Source of the DNA: Candidatus Aerophobus profundus SCGC AAA252-L23
GTDB lineage: Bacteria > Aerophobota > Aerophobia > Aerophobales > Aerophobaceae
Assembly: GCA_000402295.1 (NCBI GenBank)
Contig: AQRW01000190.1
Location: 1-55,455, forward strand
Reading direction: 5' to 3'
Length of the DNA stretch: 55,455 nt
Shown here: positions 35,342 to 43,121 of the stretch, piece by piece
How positions within the stretch are numbered: the stretch's first letter is position 1
How the letters are laid out: each line of letters opens with the position of its first letter
Program-made: the position numbers and the translations under genes
Notes under the pieces: model-generated
Database searches by the model: none
The model's input: the letters and a program-made list of their open reading frames with translations, nothing else
What the model was told of the DNA's origin: nothing

Positions 35342-35400
35342 CTTAAACTGTCACTTTGACTTTCCCAATCATAAGGTTTTCCCCCTCAAATTTCTTCCCT
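35342..35400 (-). pseudogene. hicB 3' remnant
   Basis: On the minus strand it reads GENLMIGKVKVTV-stop, almost identical to the end of the HicB at 32699 (EENLMIGKVKVAV). Nothing else of the gene remains. Confidence 0.7.
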
Positions 35401-35510
35401 ATCGATTACCAAAATTACCAGAAAATCCCACCTCTTTGGAATGAAGATGATGTTACCAGAACTCACTAGTTATCTTTAGACATGGTTTCATCTTGGATTG
35501 CCCTCTTTGG

Positions 35511-35637
35511 TTACAAAAACTCAATTGTATTGGTCATGTCCTTTTGCGATCGAGCTTCAACCAACGACTTAATCCTTCGGATACATTCGCCAGTGGATAA
35601 TCTTTGTTGATGTACATAGATTATGCCGTAGTGCTTT
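35511..35637 (-). pseudogene. C-terminal part of a DUF5615 toxin gene split by IS21
   Basis: Minus strand: KHYGIIYVHQQRLSTGECI, RRIKSLVEARSQKD, TIEFL-stop at 35511. It matches the end of the DUF5615 protein at 27537 (HRGILYAHPLRLSVGQCI ... HIEFL). Its missing front half lies at 38200-38422 on the other side of the IS. Confidence 0.88.
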
Positions 35638-35770
35638 TGGAAATGGTAAACTGAATTACTGGTACTATGGTAAACAGAAATCCCATGGTAGTGGTAAATA
35701 GAATTCCCATGGTAATGGTAAGCAGAAATCCTATATGGATGGTAAACAGAATTCCCATCTCGGAAGAACT

Positions 35771-35798
35771 CCTGTATAGTTTTAGAAAACTTTACAGG
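35771..35798 (+). promoter_or_regulatory. Hairpin directly before istA
   Basis: CCTGTA-T-AGTTTT-AG-AAAACT-T-TACAGG, ending where the ribosome site AGGAGAGG begins, eight bases from the ATG. Transcripts reading in from outside could fold and mask the site. Same design in the solo end at 28499. Confidence 0.6.
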
Positions 35799-35805
35799 AG
35801 AGGAA

Positions 35806-37365
35806 ATGATAAGAGAAAAAATGTACGAAAAAGTTCAACTTTTGAAAAGACTGGGATATCCCAGATCAAAGATAAGCTCTGATCTGGAAATAGACCCCAG
35901 GACCGCGGCCAAGTATTACGTTATGGATGAAAGGCAGTTCAAGACTTACCGCAGAGAGCACATGTTTCGGGATAAGGTGCTGGAAGAATATAAGGAAGAT
36001 ATCCTCAAAGTGTACAAGGTAAATGAATTTCACAGGCTTAATATGAGTGCCGTATATGATTATCTGGAAGAGAAATATGGCCCTCTTGCGGCCAATGAAC
36101 AAACCTTGCGCAACTACATAGATTATCTTATTAAGACAGACAAGTTAAGGTTGAATGAGAAGATAAGACTCTATTGCGAAGTTCCGGAACTTCCCTTTGG
36201 AAAACAGATGCAGCTTGATTTTGGCCAGTACCGGTGCAAAAGTGGACTTAAGCTCTATATATTTGCCTCTTTGCTTTCGGCAAGTCGCTATAAGTACGTC
36301 AATTTTCAGGACCATCCCTTCAGGACAAAGGAGGTTATTGGTCATCTGCTTAATTGTTTTGATTATTTCAGAGGAGTACCTGAGGAGATGGTTATTGATC
36401 AGGATAACTTAATGGTAGTGAGCGAGAATGCCGGGGACATAATCTACACCGATGATTTTAAGTATTTTATCGAGGAGCAAAAGATAAGAATGTATGTGTG
36501 CCGGGCAGCAGATCCTGAAACAAAAGGAAAAATTGAGAACCTCATTAAATTTGTAAAAAGCAATTTGCTCTCGATAAGGGATTTTAAGAGTGCAGATGAG
36601 GCAAATGAAAGTGGGTTTAAATGGCTCAAAAGAAGGGCAAACGGGAAGATATCCCAGGCTACCAAGCAGATACCGGCACTTCTGATTGATGAGGAAAGAG
36701 AACACCTTAGATCTGTAGGGAACTCCCTATTCAGGAAAGGCTCCCTTATAGGCAGAGAAAAGAGGAATGCAAACGAGAAAGCTTGTATATCAGTAGAAGC
36801 CTCGAGCTATCAGCTGCCTTTAAAATATCAGAACAAAACCGTTGAGATCTACCTCACCAAACACAAGCTTTTCGTCTTTGATCTCTACACAGCAAAGGAG
36901 ATTATTGAGTATGAGCTTTCTCCTATTCCCGGAAGAATATTCTCTAAGAGAGAACACCGAAGGGAGAGGGAGAAAACAGCCCAGGAGCTGAAAACGCTTG
37001 TTTCTGAGATGTTTGAATCAAAGAGCTGGAAGAGCTTTACCATGAGGAATTTTAAAGCCTTTTCCCGGTATGTCAGAGACCAATGTCTGGAGGCGAAAAG
37101 ATACTTTCTGGTCAAGGATATTGACCTTGATATTCTGGAGCAAGCTCTCAAATATTGCCTCAAGAATGATACGCTAAGTTTTTCCCACTTGAATGATACC
37201 TATGCCTATTTTAAGCATGAGTCTGAGGGACCCAATGATATCCTCAAGGAAATACAAACACTGGACCGCAAGTACCAAGGTGCGCATGAACCTTTAGAGG
37301 TCAATGAGAGAAGTTTATCTGTGTATAAAGAGCTCATCGGGATAAGCAAAGGAGCAGTTACATGA
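35806..37365 (+). CDS. istA: IS21 transposase IstA
   Basis: 519 residues from ATG 35806. An N-terminal helix-turn-helix (RLGYPRSKISSDLEIDPRTA, KYYVMDE) precedes the DDE core: MQLDFGQYRC (first Asp), EMVIDQDNLMV (second Asp) and ETKGKIENLIKFVKSN (Glu). The C-terminal domain includes SYQLPLKYQNKTVEIYL, typical of IstA beta-barrels. It catalyses strand transfer of the element. Stop overlaps istB (ATGA at 37362). Confidence 0.96.
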   Translation: MIREKMYEKVQLLKRLGYPRSKISSDLEIDPRTAAKYYVMDERQFKTYRREHMFRDKVLEEYKEDILKVYKVNEFHRLNMSAVYDYLEEKYGPLAANEQTLRNYIDYLIKTDKLRLNEKIRLYCEVPELPFGKQMQLDFGQYRCKSGLKLYIFASLLSASRYKYVNFQDHPFRTKEVIGHLLNCFDYFRGVPEEMVIDQDNLMVVSENAGDIIYTDDFKYFIEEQKIRMYVCRAADPETKGKIENLIKFVKSNLLSIRDFKSADEANESGFKWLKRRANGKISQATKQIPALLIDEEREHLRSVGNSLFRKGSLIGREKRNANEKACISVEASSYQLPLKYQNKTVEIYLTKHKLFVFDLYTAKEIIEYELSPIPGRIFSKREHRREREKTAQELKTLVSEMFESKSWKSFTMRNFKAFSRYVRDQCLEAKRYFLVKDIDLDILEQALKYCLKNDTLSFSHLNDTYAYFKHESEGPNDILKEIQTLDRKYQGAHEPLEVNERSLSVYKELIGISKGAVT

Positions 37366-38105
37366 AAGCCTATGAAGAGACTCTGAGCTTTTTAAGCACC
37401 CTGAATCTGAAAGGAATAGCCAATAATCTTGATGAAATGATACATGATGCAGAGATAAGCAAAACCTCCTATATTACCTTTCTCAACACCCTATTTACCA
37501 CTGAGATATCTTATAGAGTTAAACGCCGTGTGCAGAGAAACATGGTGGCAGCTCATTTTCCCGTGATAAAGAGAATTTCGGATTTTGAGTTTGGCCGGGT
37601 CAAGGGAATAGGAAAATCAGAAGCGGTAAATCTTCTTGACTGTGCTTGGATAGATAACAAAGAGAATCTCTTATTCTTTGGTCCCCCTGGTGTAGGGAAA
37701 ACGCACTTAGCCATATCCTTTGCGGTGGCTGCTGTAGAAAAAGGATATAGTGTTTGTTTTGAGAAAATTGCCAACCTCATCAAGCTTTTGAGAACGGCAG
37801 AGATCCAGAAAAAATCTGAATACCGGATCAGAAGAATAATGAAGTCAAGCCTAGCCGTAATTGACGAGATCGGATACACTTCGATTGAGAGACGAGAGGC
37901 CAATTTGTTTTTCAACCTGATTAGTGAAATGTATGAAAAATTATCCATTATCATTACTTCCAATAAAAGTTTTGAGAACTGGGCTGAGATGATGGGTGAC
38001 AGTGTCATGACCACAGCGTTGCTGGACAGACTATTGCATCACGCTAGGATTTTCAATATAGATGGAGAATCCTACAGAATAAAAAATCAGAAAAAGGAGG
38101 TGTGA
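37362..38105 (+). CDS. istB: IS21 helper ATPase IstB
   Basis: 247 residues from ATG 37362. Walker A is GPPGVGKT (107-114), Walker B LAVIDEIGY, followed by SIIITSNKSFENWAEM and TTALLDRLLHHARIF (sensor/arginine region). AAA+ DnaA/DnaC-like protein that assembles on target DNA and activates IstA. Normal length, no damage visible, so the element may still be active. Confidence 0.96.
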   Translation: MKAYEETLSFLSTLNLKGIANNLDEMIHDAEISKTSYITFLNTLFTTEISYRVKRRVQRNMVAAHFPVIKRISDFEFGRVKGIGKSEAVNLLDCAWIDNKENLLFFGPPGVGKTHLAISFAVAAVEKGYSVCFEKIANLIKLLRTAEIQKKSEYRIRRIMKSSLAVIDEIGYTSIERREANLFFNLISEMYEKLSIIITSNKSFENWAEMMGDSVMTTALLDRLLHHARIFNIDGESYRIKNQKKEV

Positions 38106-38199
38106 TCATTTCTAACTTCTTGAGAAATGGGAAATCTGTTTACCGGAACACTGGGAAATGTACTTACCGAAGGGGTGGGAAAAGTACTTGACATTTACA

Positions 38200-38422
38200 G
38201 CTTTAGCTCATGTTCTTTTGCCAGAGCAAGAAAGTCATCGTCGTGCGTAAATATGGTCAACTTCTTTTCTGAGGCAAACTTCAATTGAGCTTTGTCAGTA
38301 AGTCCTAGGTTTCCGACATCTTTGGCCGAGATAGCCTTCACACCCCGACGCCTTAAACCCTGGGCAATTGCCACATTTGCACTTTCATTGGTGTAGATGC
38401 AGATTGTTTCCTGCTTACTCAT
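38200..38422 (-). pseudogene. N-terminal part of the IS21-split DUF5615 toxin gene
   Basis: Minus strand, 75 codons from ATG 38422: SKQETICIYTNESANVAIAQ, GLRRRGVKAISAKDVG, LTIFTHDDDFLALAKEHELK, then a stop created at the IS border. The usual first acidic pair (DE in YCDEN at 27.8 kb) reads NE here, so the toxin may have been weakened before the insertion. With 35511-35632 it would make 114 residues. Confidence 0.88.
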
Positions 38423-38712
38423 TTATCTTTAAGTTGATACTGTTTCCTTAGTTTCTCCACTTGGGCTTTCCGTTGTCTAATTTCTCGGTCCAACTCTTCT
38501 CTATGTTCATAGTAATAGGATAGAACATCGTGTACCTGGGACAAATCCAGATATGGATGAGCATCAATAATCTCATCGGGCGTATAACCTAAGTACTCGT
38601 ACTCAATAACTAGGTCGATCACCCTTGTTCTGGTTCCGGAGATAACGGGGCTTCCTCCACATATGCTCTTATCCCGGATAATATAGGGATGTGTAGTCAC
38701 TGTTTTGCTCAT
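38419..38712 (-). CDS. DUF433 antitoxin
   Basis: 97 residues from ATG at 38712, preceded by GGAGAGG. HPYIIRDKSICGGSPVISGT, RTRVIDLVIEYEYLGYTPDE and HPYLDLSQVHDVLSYYYEHR. Overlaps the broken toxin by four bases. Intact, now an antitoxin without a working partner next to it. Confidence 0.88.
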   Translation of the reverse strand: MSKTVTTHPYIIRDKSICGGSPVISGTRTRVIDLVIEYEYLGYTPDEIIDAHPYLDLSQVHDVLSYYYEHREELDREIRQRKAQVEKLRKQYQLKDK

Positions 38713-38764
38713 TTTATGACCTCTCCAGGATTGTATTAGCAAATTCCAAGCACAAAACTCGAAA

Positions 38765-38920
38765 CTATTCTATACTTACCTTGCTGTCCCTAAGTTTTTG
38801 CAAAAGCTTTCTTATGCTCCTTCTTACTTGTTCCCACGCCTTCTGCTCATCAAGAAACTTCTTGGCCGGTTTGGAATATTCTACTTTCCACTTCTCACCT
38901 CTATTTCTTATCCACCAAAG
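38765..38920 (-). pseudogene. RelE/ParE-type toxin N-terminal relic
   Basis: Minus strand: WKVEYSKPAKKFLDEQKAWE, QVRRSIRKLLQKLRDSK, stop at 38765. This is the first third of a RelE/ParE-like fold. No start codon precedes WKVEYS: AAG stands where ATG is expected after AGGTGAG. Not expressible as a toxin. Confidence 0.55.
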
Positions 38921-39042
38921 ACTGTAGTGACCAGCAGGGAGATGTCAAGGGGAAGGAAAGGAGGAATAGTGACCACGGTGGCGTGTTTGAGGCAGTTGTG
39001 GAAAATAGATGAGATATGTATGCGCGGTAGGCCCGTAGAGCA

Positions 39043-39210
39043 TTAGTATATCTCATTGTGACTGCCCATATCTATCAGGAGTACTTCCTTGTGGCCCTTC
39101 GCGAATTTGAAGACAACCCGGGTCCAGAATTTCTTCCTTAGCCTACGATTATTCTTGATATTCCTTCGGTAACTTCTTTTGAACCCCTCGTCCCAAACGA
39201 GTTTAACCAC
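39043..39210 (-). pseudogene. YafQ/RelE-like toxin with an internal in-frame deletion
   Basis: Minus strand, GTG 39210: VKLVWDEGFKRSYRRNIKNN, RRLRKKFWTRVVFKFAKGHK, EVLLIDMGSHNEIY-stop. Both ends match YafQ-type toxins of about 85-90 residues, but about 30 residues between LRKKFW and RVVFKF (the KLSGxL block) are absent. It overlaps the antitoxin by eight bases. Confidence 0.68.
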
Positions 39211-39352
39211 TTTCTAAGTCCTGGTGTAATTCCTTTACGCTTCCCCTTTCTACGTTCCCCCTGCGGTAGTCAGCCATTGCTTGCTTGGCTCGGCGGGCAA
39301 TCTGCTTTCTTCTTGCCTCAACCAATTGTTTCTCAATAATCTTGAGCTACAT
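39203..39352 (-). pseudogene. Antitoxin of the YafQ-like pair with a stop at codon 2
   Basis: Minus strand: ATG TAG at 39352-39347, then LKIIEKQLVEARRKQIARRA, KQAMADYRRGNVERGSVKEL, HQDLESG. The AMADYRxGNVxRGSVxEL block is typical of small antitoxins paired with RelE-like toxins. GAG to TAG at codon 2 would explain the break; an internal TTG could restart. Confidence 0.6.
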
Positions 39353-39602
39353 ATTCTTTATCTGTTGCCGGAAGCTTACCTTATTTGGTTTCTCGCAATA
39401 CCTTTGGCTGAATAATACTCTGTGCTCCGCCCGAGTCAATTGTCAGTTTGTTCCTCAAAGCACCCTTGCATAGTCTTTGAAATATCTTCTTGCGCCAACA
39501 GCCTCACCTACCAAGGTAGCGATGTTAAGTTTTCGTTGCGTCGGAGTGTGTTTACCTTTTTGGTAGTTACATGATAATCGGATAGCCATAGTCTTCGCCA
39601 GT
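39353..39602 (-). other. Unassigned stretch in the TA region
   Basis: A 44-codon minus-strand frame (39589-39455; AIRLSCNYQKGKHTPTQRKL) may be a fragment of an unknown gene. Nothing else recognisable. Confidence 0.3.
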
Positions 39603-39872
39603 TTATCTTATGAGTTTTCTCAAAGTCTGATAAAAACCTTCCCTGGAATTTACCAGAACAATCTCAATTTGGTTCTTATTTTCGCGAACCCGATAAGCAA
39701 TCCGATACGCCGCTCTTTTGTGTGCAAAATGGTAAGATCTGATTCCTCGTAACGGACCTCTTAGTTCCTCATAGTGATGTGGATCTTCGGCTAACTTTAA
39801 AGCTTCCTATTTAATCTTCTGTTGCAAAGGTGGACTAAACTTCCTGTATCGTCTGTGAGCGGAGGGAGTCAT
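39603..39872 (-). pseudogene. RelE-type toxin with an in-frame TAG
   Basis: Minus strand from ATG 39872: TPSAHRRYRKFSPPLQQKIK, TAG at 39809-39807, then EALKLAEDPHHYEELRGPLR, GIRSYHFAHKRAAYRIAYRV, REGFYQTLRKLIR, stop at 39603. Apart from the TAG it is a full-length RelE/ParE protein. AAG, CAG or GAG to TAG would account for it. Confidence 0.8.
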
Positions 39873-39888
39873 CAATACCTGATACCGT

Positions 39889-40083
39889 TTACCACTTTTC
39901 AATTGGTATTCCTTTGCCTTGATCTAACTCTTCAAGGGATTTGCCAATAGTTGCATAAGCCTTCTTGTTTAGAATAATCTCCAGGGTTTCAATCTCAGCG
40001 GAACTAAGTCCTTTTAGCAAATAGGATAGCCGTTCTAAATTGACTAGGTCATATTTGTTCATTTGCTTTAAGGCTTCAGACAT
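39889..40083 (-). CDS. Antitoxin of the RelE-type pair
   Basis: 64 residues, minus strand. ALKQMNKYDLVNLERLSYLL, KGLSSAEIETLEIILNKKAY and SLEELDQGKGIPIEKW. Acidic and helical with a short C-terminal toxin-binding tail. It ends 16 bases before the broken toxin's ATG. Intact. Confidence 0.65.
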   Translation of the reverse strand: MSEALKQMNKYDLVNLERLSYLLKGLSSAEIETLEIILNKKAYATIGKSLEELDQGKGIPIEKW

Positions 40084-40249
40084 CTTTTCTACCTCCTCAT
40101 AATTTGCTGGTCTCGTGGATGTCGTGTGTCTGGCGTGAGGTCAAAATCGGTTGAGTCGACTGGGCGGTTGAGGCCAGACGTTCAGCCCATACCTCTTATT
40201 CCCTTTACCAGAGCCATTATGACAAAAATAAGGAAAAAGGTCAAGGGCT

Positions 40250-40299
40250 TATCTCGTGCTGATACAACCTGCAGATTCCTTCTTCTAAGACCCTCCACA
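40250..40299 (-). pseudogene. 50-bp exact copy of part of a DUF5615 gene
   Basis: Identical to 27785-27834 inside the DUF5615 gene, with different bases on both sides. It abuts the IS-like repeat at 40302. An orphan fragment. The preceding 40084-40249 is non-coding. Confidence 0.85.
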
Positions 40300-40301
40300 G
40301 A

Positions 40302-40380
40302 TGTCAAGTGACACCATCTCTTGCGAGGTTGGTGGACACCAACTTTTACGAATTATTACTCAAAAGAAAATCTTTACTGT
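40302..40380. repeat. Probable insertion-sequence end, copy 3
   Basis: TGTCAAGTGACACCATCTCT, then TTGCGAGGTTGGTGGACACC and TTTACGAATTATTACTC; matches 27371-27450. Confidence 0.65.
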
Positions 40381-40402
40381 AGGGTTTTTGGGTCCCCGAT
40401 GA

Positions 40403-40612
40403 TCAGGCATAAATAAGTCTTCCCTTAGGGGTGGGGATTTCTCTGCCCAGACTTCTTGCTGTCTCTATCCACTGGGCAATTACTATTTGGGCATTACCAA
40501 TAGCCGCCTGGTAGGTAGGTCCATCTGCCATGCAGCCCGGTAGTTCGGGAACCTCGGCTACAAATGCTCCATCTTCTTCACTCCAATAGATTATTACCTC
40601 ATATTTATACAT
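40403..40612 (-). CDS. hicB: HicB-family antitoxin
   Basis: 69 residues, minus strand. YKYEVIIYWSEEDGAFVAEV, PELPGCMADGPTYQAAIGNA and ETARSLGREIPTPKGRLIYA. A canonical HicB core. It overlaps the hicA end by eight bases. A deleted copy of this pair lies at 43550-43700. Confidence 0.9.
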   Translation of the reverse strand: MYKYEVIIYWSEEDGAFVAEVPELPGCMADGPTYQAAIGNAQIVIAQWIETARSLGREIPTPKGRLIYA

Positions 40613-40865
40613 CCTTAGCCCCCTCGCAAAGTCTATATTTCACTATTATGCTTCTTATTTGTTTTACCTGGTAGGTCTTTGCTTTCCCATTGCTCAACGG
40701 TTGAATATTTATGATTTCCGGGATTCCTTCCCGAGTGAGTATATAATGATCTCCCTTGATCCGCTCAACAAAGCCCAAATTTAGAAGGGTTTTCCTCAGT
40801 CCACTGAAATCAATATTCTTGTCCGAGAGACCCGTTAATATCTTTTCTAAGGTTTTTCCCCTCAA
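40605..40865 (-). CDS. hicA: HicA-family toxin
   Basis: 86 residues, minus strand. IDFSGLRKTLLNLGFVERIK, GDHYILTREGIPEIINIQPL and KTYQVKQIRSIIVKYRL. KGDHYIL holds the catalytic His. It has a 15-residue N-terminal extension (GKTLEKILTGLSDKN) compared with minimal HicA. Toxin-first order; intact. Confidence 0.88.
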   Translation of the reverse strand: MRGKTLEKILTGLSDKNIDFSGLRKTLLNLGFVERIKGDHYILTREGIPEIINIQPLSNGKAKTYQVKQIRSIIVKYRLCEGAKDV

Positions 40866-40899
40866 ATTTCCTCCACGGCTGCTTGTCTTTTGGTCTATA

Positions 40900-41090
40900 A
40901 CATTGTGACAATTGAAGATTCCCAGATCTTGTGTAGTGAGTTTGACAACTCTATTTGCCTTAGGTTAACTTTCTCTGATGAGGGGTAGATGTTTCTCTTT
41001 CGTTGTCTCAACTATCGTTCTGGGTTTTTGCTTTGCTTGGTATTGTATACTTTCTTTGCCAGATGTCCAATCTTGCCAAAAAGGGACGGT
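40900..41090. repeat. 191-bp dispersed repeat, copy 2
   Basis: Gap-free match to 28224-28414. The base after AAGGGACGGT differs from copy 1, where an IS21 end begins. The stretch 41091-41233 holds nothing I recognise. Confidence 0.85.
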
Positions 41091-41233
41091 TTTATTCTTC
41101 CGCCACTCCTGATGTGGGTCTTCGTCATTCGAGTGACTTATTTTAGGGAGGGTAAGGCCTCTTTACGCTTACGAGCGGAGCAGTCAACTGCGAGATGTCT
41201 TCTTGTTCCTTTGTCACGAGAACTCAATCGCAT

Positions 41234-41457
41234 TTATGATTCTCCCAACCATTGTTCTTTTCTGATATTCGCCTGTCTCAGGACTCTAATCAATAGATCC
41301 ACACTGATTTCTTTTCTGTGCGGATTTGTGGAACGGTAAGCCTCAGATCTTCTTTTACCATATACAGGTGTTTGCCACCCGCATAGGGCCCTTCAAATCC
41401 AAATTTCCTAAGCTTATTTATCAGTTCATTGTAAGATAAAGGGCTTAGTTTGGGCAT
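41234..41457 (-). pseudogene. HicA with a two-base insertion
   Basis: Minus strand from ATG 41457: PKLSPLSYNELINKLRKFGF, EGPYAGGKHLYMVKEDLRLT, VP, then frame loss. Removing one CA from CCACAAATCC restores NPHRKEISVDLLIRVLRQAN, IRKEQWLGES-stop at 41234. Length is 3n+2, as a CA duplication predicts. Confidence 0.83.
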
Positions 41458-41706
41458 TTACAGGGCCTCGACCTTGACATCCTCTACGGCTAAATGTCCC
41501 AACTGGGGAATAGAAAGCTCCTTTTTTATGCTTACTACCAACCAGCCTTCTATTATTTCCTTCAGATTGTCTCGACACTGCTCAAGAGTTTTTCCGGTGG
41601 CCCACACGCCTTTCAATTCACGGACTTCCCCGTAGTAAGGCTCCTGATCATCTATTACTTCATATTTTGCCCTTCTTAATGCCTGCTCGATATATTCAGT
41701 CAGCAT
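41458..41706 (-). CDS. hicB: HicB-family antitoxin
   Basis: 82 residues, minus strand. EYIEQALRRAKYEVIDDQEP, YYGEVRELKGVWATGKTLEQ and CRDNLKEIIEGWLVVSIKKE. Its stop is adjacent to the ATG of the frameshifted hicA. Intact antitoxin with a broken toxin. Confidence 0.87.
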   Translation of the reverse strand: MLTEYIEQALRRAKYEVIDDQEPYYGEVRELKGVWATGKTLEQCRDNLKEIIEGWLVVSIKKELSIPQLGHLAVEDVKVEAL

Positions 41707-42410
41707 AAACGGTACCTCCTGTTTTCCTTTGTGCGAGCTTATTTAGTATATTTCATGGTCAACGGGGTTTTGCTCTTATCGGGGTTCTTACGCACCGTGG
41801 AGACTTGCTCTTTCACCTTTCAGTTCTATCTTCATCCATCAAGAACTACAACGACCGGGGCGGGAGATGTCAAGAACTGGTGACAGAGGTTACCGGCCAC
41901 CAGCTCAAGGCACCCTTTCATACCAGGAAGGAAAGACTAAGCTTCTGTTTAAGTACAGCTAATTAGTGTCCGATCCATGGGGTTACATCTCCACCTTCCC
42001 AGTTTTCCTCTTTACTGTGGCATTTCTTGGTCCATTATGATCGGGTATAAATGAGTCTTCGTGTCCTGGTAGGCCGGCTTAGTGCATTGTGTGAATCTGC
42101 CTTGAAAAAGCCAGGAAGATTAAGTAGAAGATATTGTTGATGCCCACAGGTGTAAAGGTTAAAGCATCTTCCTCCACCGATAGTGTCCCCACCAAATTTT
42201 CCATCTGCCCAATTGGTATGGTTCTGATTCTTTGTTTCCTTTTGGTTTCCTGCCGGCTGGTTATCAGTTGTTCCAGGGAAAATATAGCCGGAGGAGAGAC
42301 ACTGTCAAGGAGAAAGGGATGCGAGCTGAGCAAGGTGGCTGTCGGAACAGTAAGAGGAGTGCAGAAAGTATGACATAATTACTTTGCATTGACATGATTT
42401 GATGCGTACC
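41707..42410. other. Gap without a supported gene
   Basis: About 700 bases. It contains a GAGATGTCAAGAA motif at 41863, also seen near 27350 and 38939 (GAGATGTCAAGG). A minus-strand frame (42079-42333; MENLVGTLSVEEDALTFTPV) could be a gene remnant but has no family features I know. Confidence 0.35.
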
Positions 42411-42442
42411 TTGACAATGTAGTCACAATGTGGTAACATTGT
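42411..42442 (+). promoter_or_regulatory. Sigma-70 promoter with overlapping operator for brnTA
   Basis: TTGACA (42411-42416), 17 bases, TAACAT (42434-42439). Three ACAATGT units: 42414-42420, 42425-42431, and inverted ACATTGT 42436-42442. The last two form ACAATGT-GGTA-ACATTGT over the -10 box, as expected for autorepression by BrnA. Confidence 0.75.
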
Positions 42443-42460
42443 AGTGGTGGAGGAAAGGAA

Positions 42461-42745
42461 ATTTTAGCGCATATTCATGCCTTTGATTGGGATGAAAAGA
42501 ACGAAAGCCATATAGTCAGACATGGAGTTGCTCTTCTTGAAGTTGAAGAGGCCATTTTGTTTGATAAGCCATTCTACCAAAGGAGTAGAGAGGATAAATA
42601 TGTGGCTTATGCTGTTACAGAAGAAGGCAGATTCTTGTTTATAGTCTTTGCCATTAAAGGCCCTGACCGGATAAGAATTATCACTGCAAGAGATATGGCT
42701 GACAAGGAAAAGCGTTATTATAGAAAGCGAAGAGGAGCGAGATAA
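42461..42745 (+). CDS. brnT: BrnT-family toxin
   Basis: About 90 residues. FDWDEKNESHIVRHGVALLE, VEEAILFDKPFYQRSREDKY and RFLFIVFAIKGPDRIRIITA, then RDMADKEKRYYRKR. BrnT is a RelE-like ribonuclease. No ATG/GTG/TTG precedes FDWDEKN in frame; ATT 42461, eight bases after GGAGG, is the best candidate start, so translation may be deliberately weak or the start lost. One base separates it from brnA. Confidence 0.8.
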   Translation: MLAHIHAFDWDEKNESHIVRHGVALLEVEEAILFDKPFYQRSREDKYVAYAVTEEGRFLFIVFAIKGPDRIRIITARDMADKEKRYYRKRRGAR

Positions 42746-42746
42746 G

Positions 42747-43082
42747 ATGAAAAACAAGATGCCTAAGTTTAAATCCGAAGAAGAAGAGAGACGTTTTTGG
42801 CAAACTCACAGCTCACTCGATTACCCAGAAGAGTTTACTGATGTGAAAGAGCTGCTAGAGTTCGATCCTGTCCTCTTAAAGAAAGCTGCTAAGAGGAGAG
42901 CACAGAGAAAACGTCACCTTACTTTGAGGATGGACCAACAGCAAATTGATTTAGCTAAAGTTATTGCTGAATACAGAGGACTTGGATATCAGACCTTGAT
43001 GAGAATGTGGGTCATTGAAGGCATCCACAAAGAGATTGAGGAACACCCGGCTCTAAAGAAACGACTTGCCTCACAAAAGTAA
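42747..43082 (+). CDS. brnA: BrnA-family antitoxin (CopG type)
   Basis: 111 residues from ATG 42747. MPKFKSEEEERRFWQTHSSL and DYPEEF are the characteristic BrnA/CopG start. RKRHLTLRMDQQQIDLAKVI and AEYRGLGYQTLMRMWVIEGI form the ribbon-helix-helix that should bind the operator at 42425-42442. Toxin-first order as in known brnTA operons. Confidence 0.88.
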   Translation: MKNKMPKFKSEEEERRFWQTHSSLDYPEEFTDVKELLEFDPVLLKKAAKRRAQRKRHLTLRMDQQQIDLAKVIAEYRGLGYQTLMRMWVIEGIHKEIEEHPALKKRLASQK

Positions 43083-43121
43083 GCCCAGAACATTCCCCAG
43101 CTACCGTAGAAAAGAGACAGG

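Larger units (their letters stand above)
35638..38199 (+). mobile_element. Complete IS21-family insertion sequence
   Basis: 2562 bp with TG...CA ends (TGGAAATGGTAAAC left; TGTAAATGTCAAGT read inward from the right). A five-base target duplication GCTTT lies at 35633-35637 and 38200-38204. It contains istA and istB and several tandem TGGTAAACAGAAATCC-like units at the left end. Removing the IS and one GCTTT rejoins the interrupted DUF5615 gene in frame (HELKHYGIIYVH). Confidence 0.95.

Noticed and set aside
42079..42333. 84-codon minus-strand frame
   Set aside because: Only a short plausible segment (MENLVGTLSVEEDALTFTPV), with hydrophobic noise after it; no family or partner.
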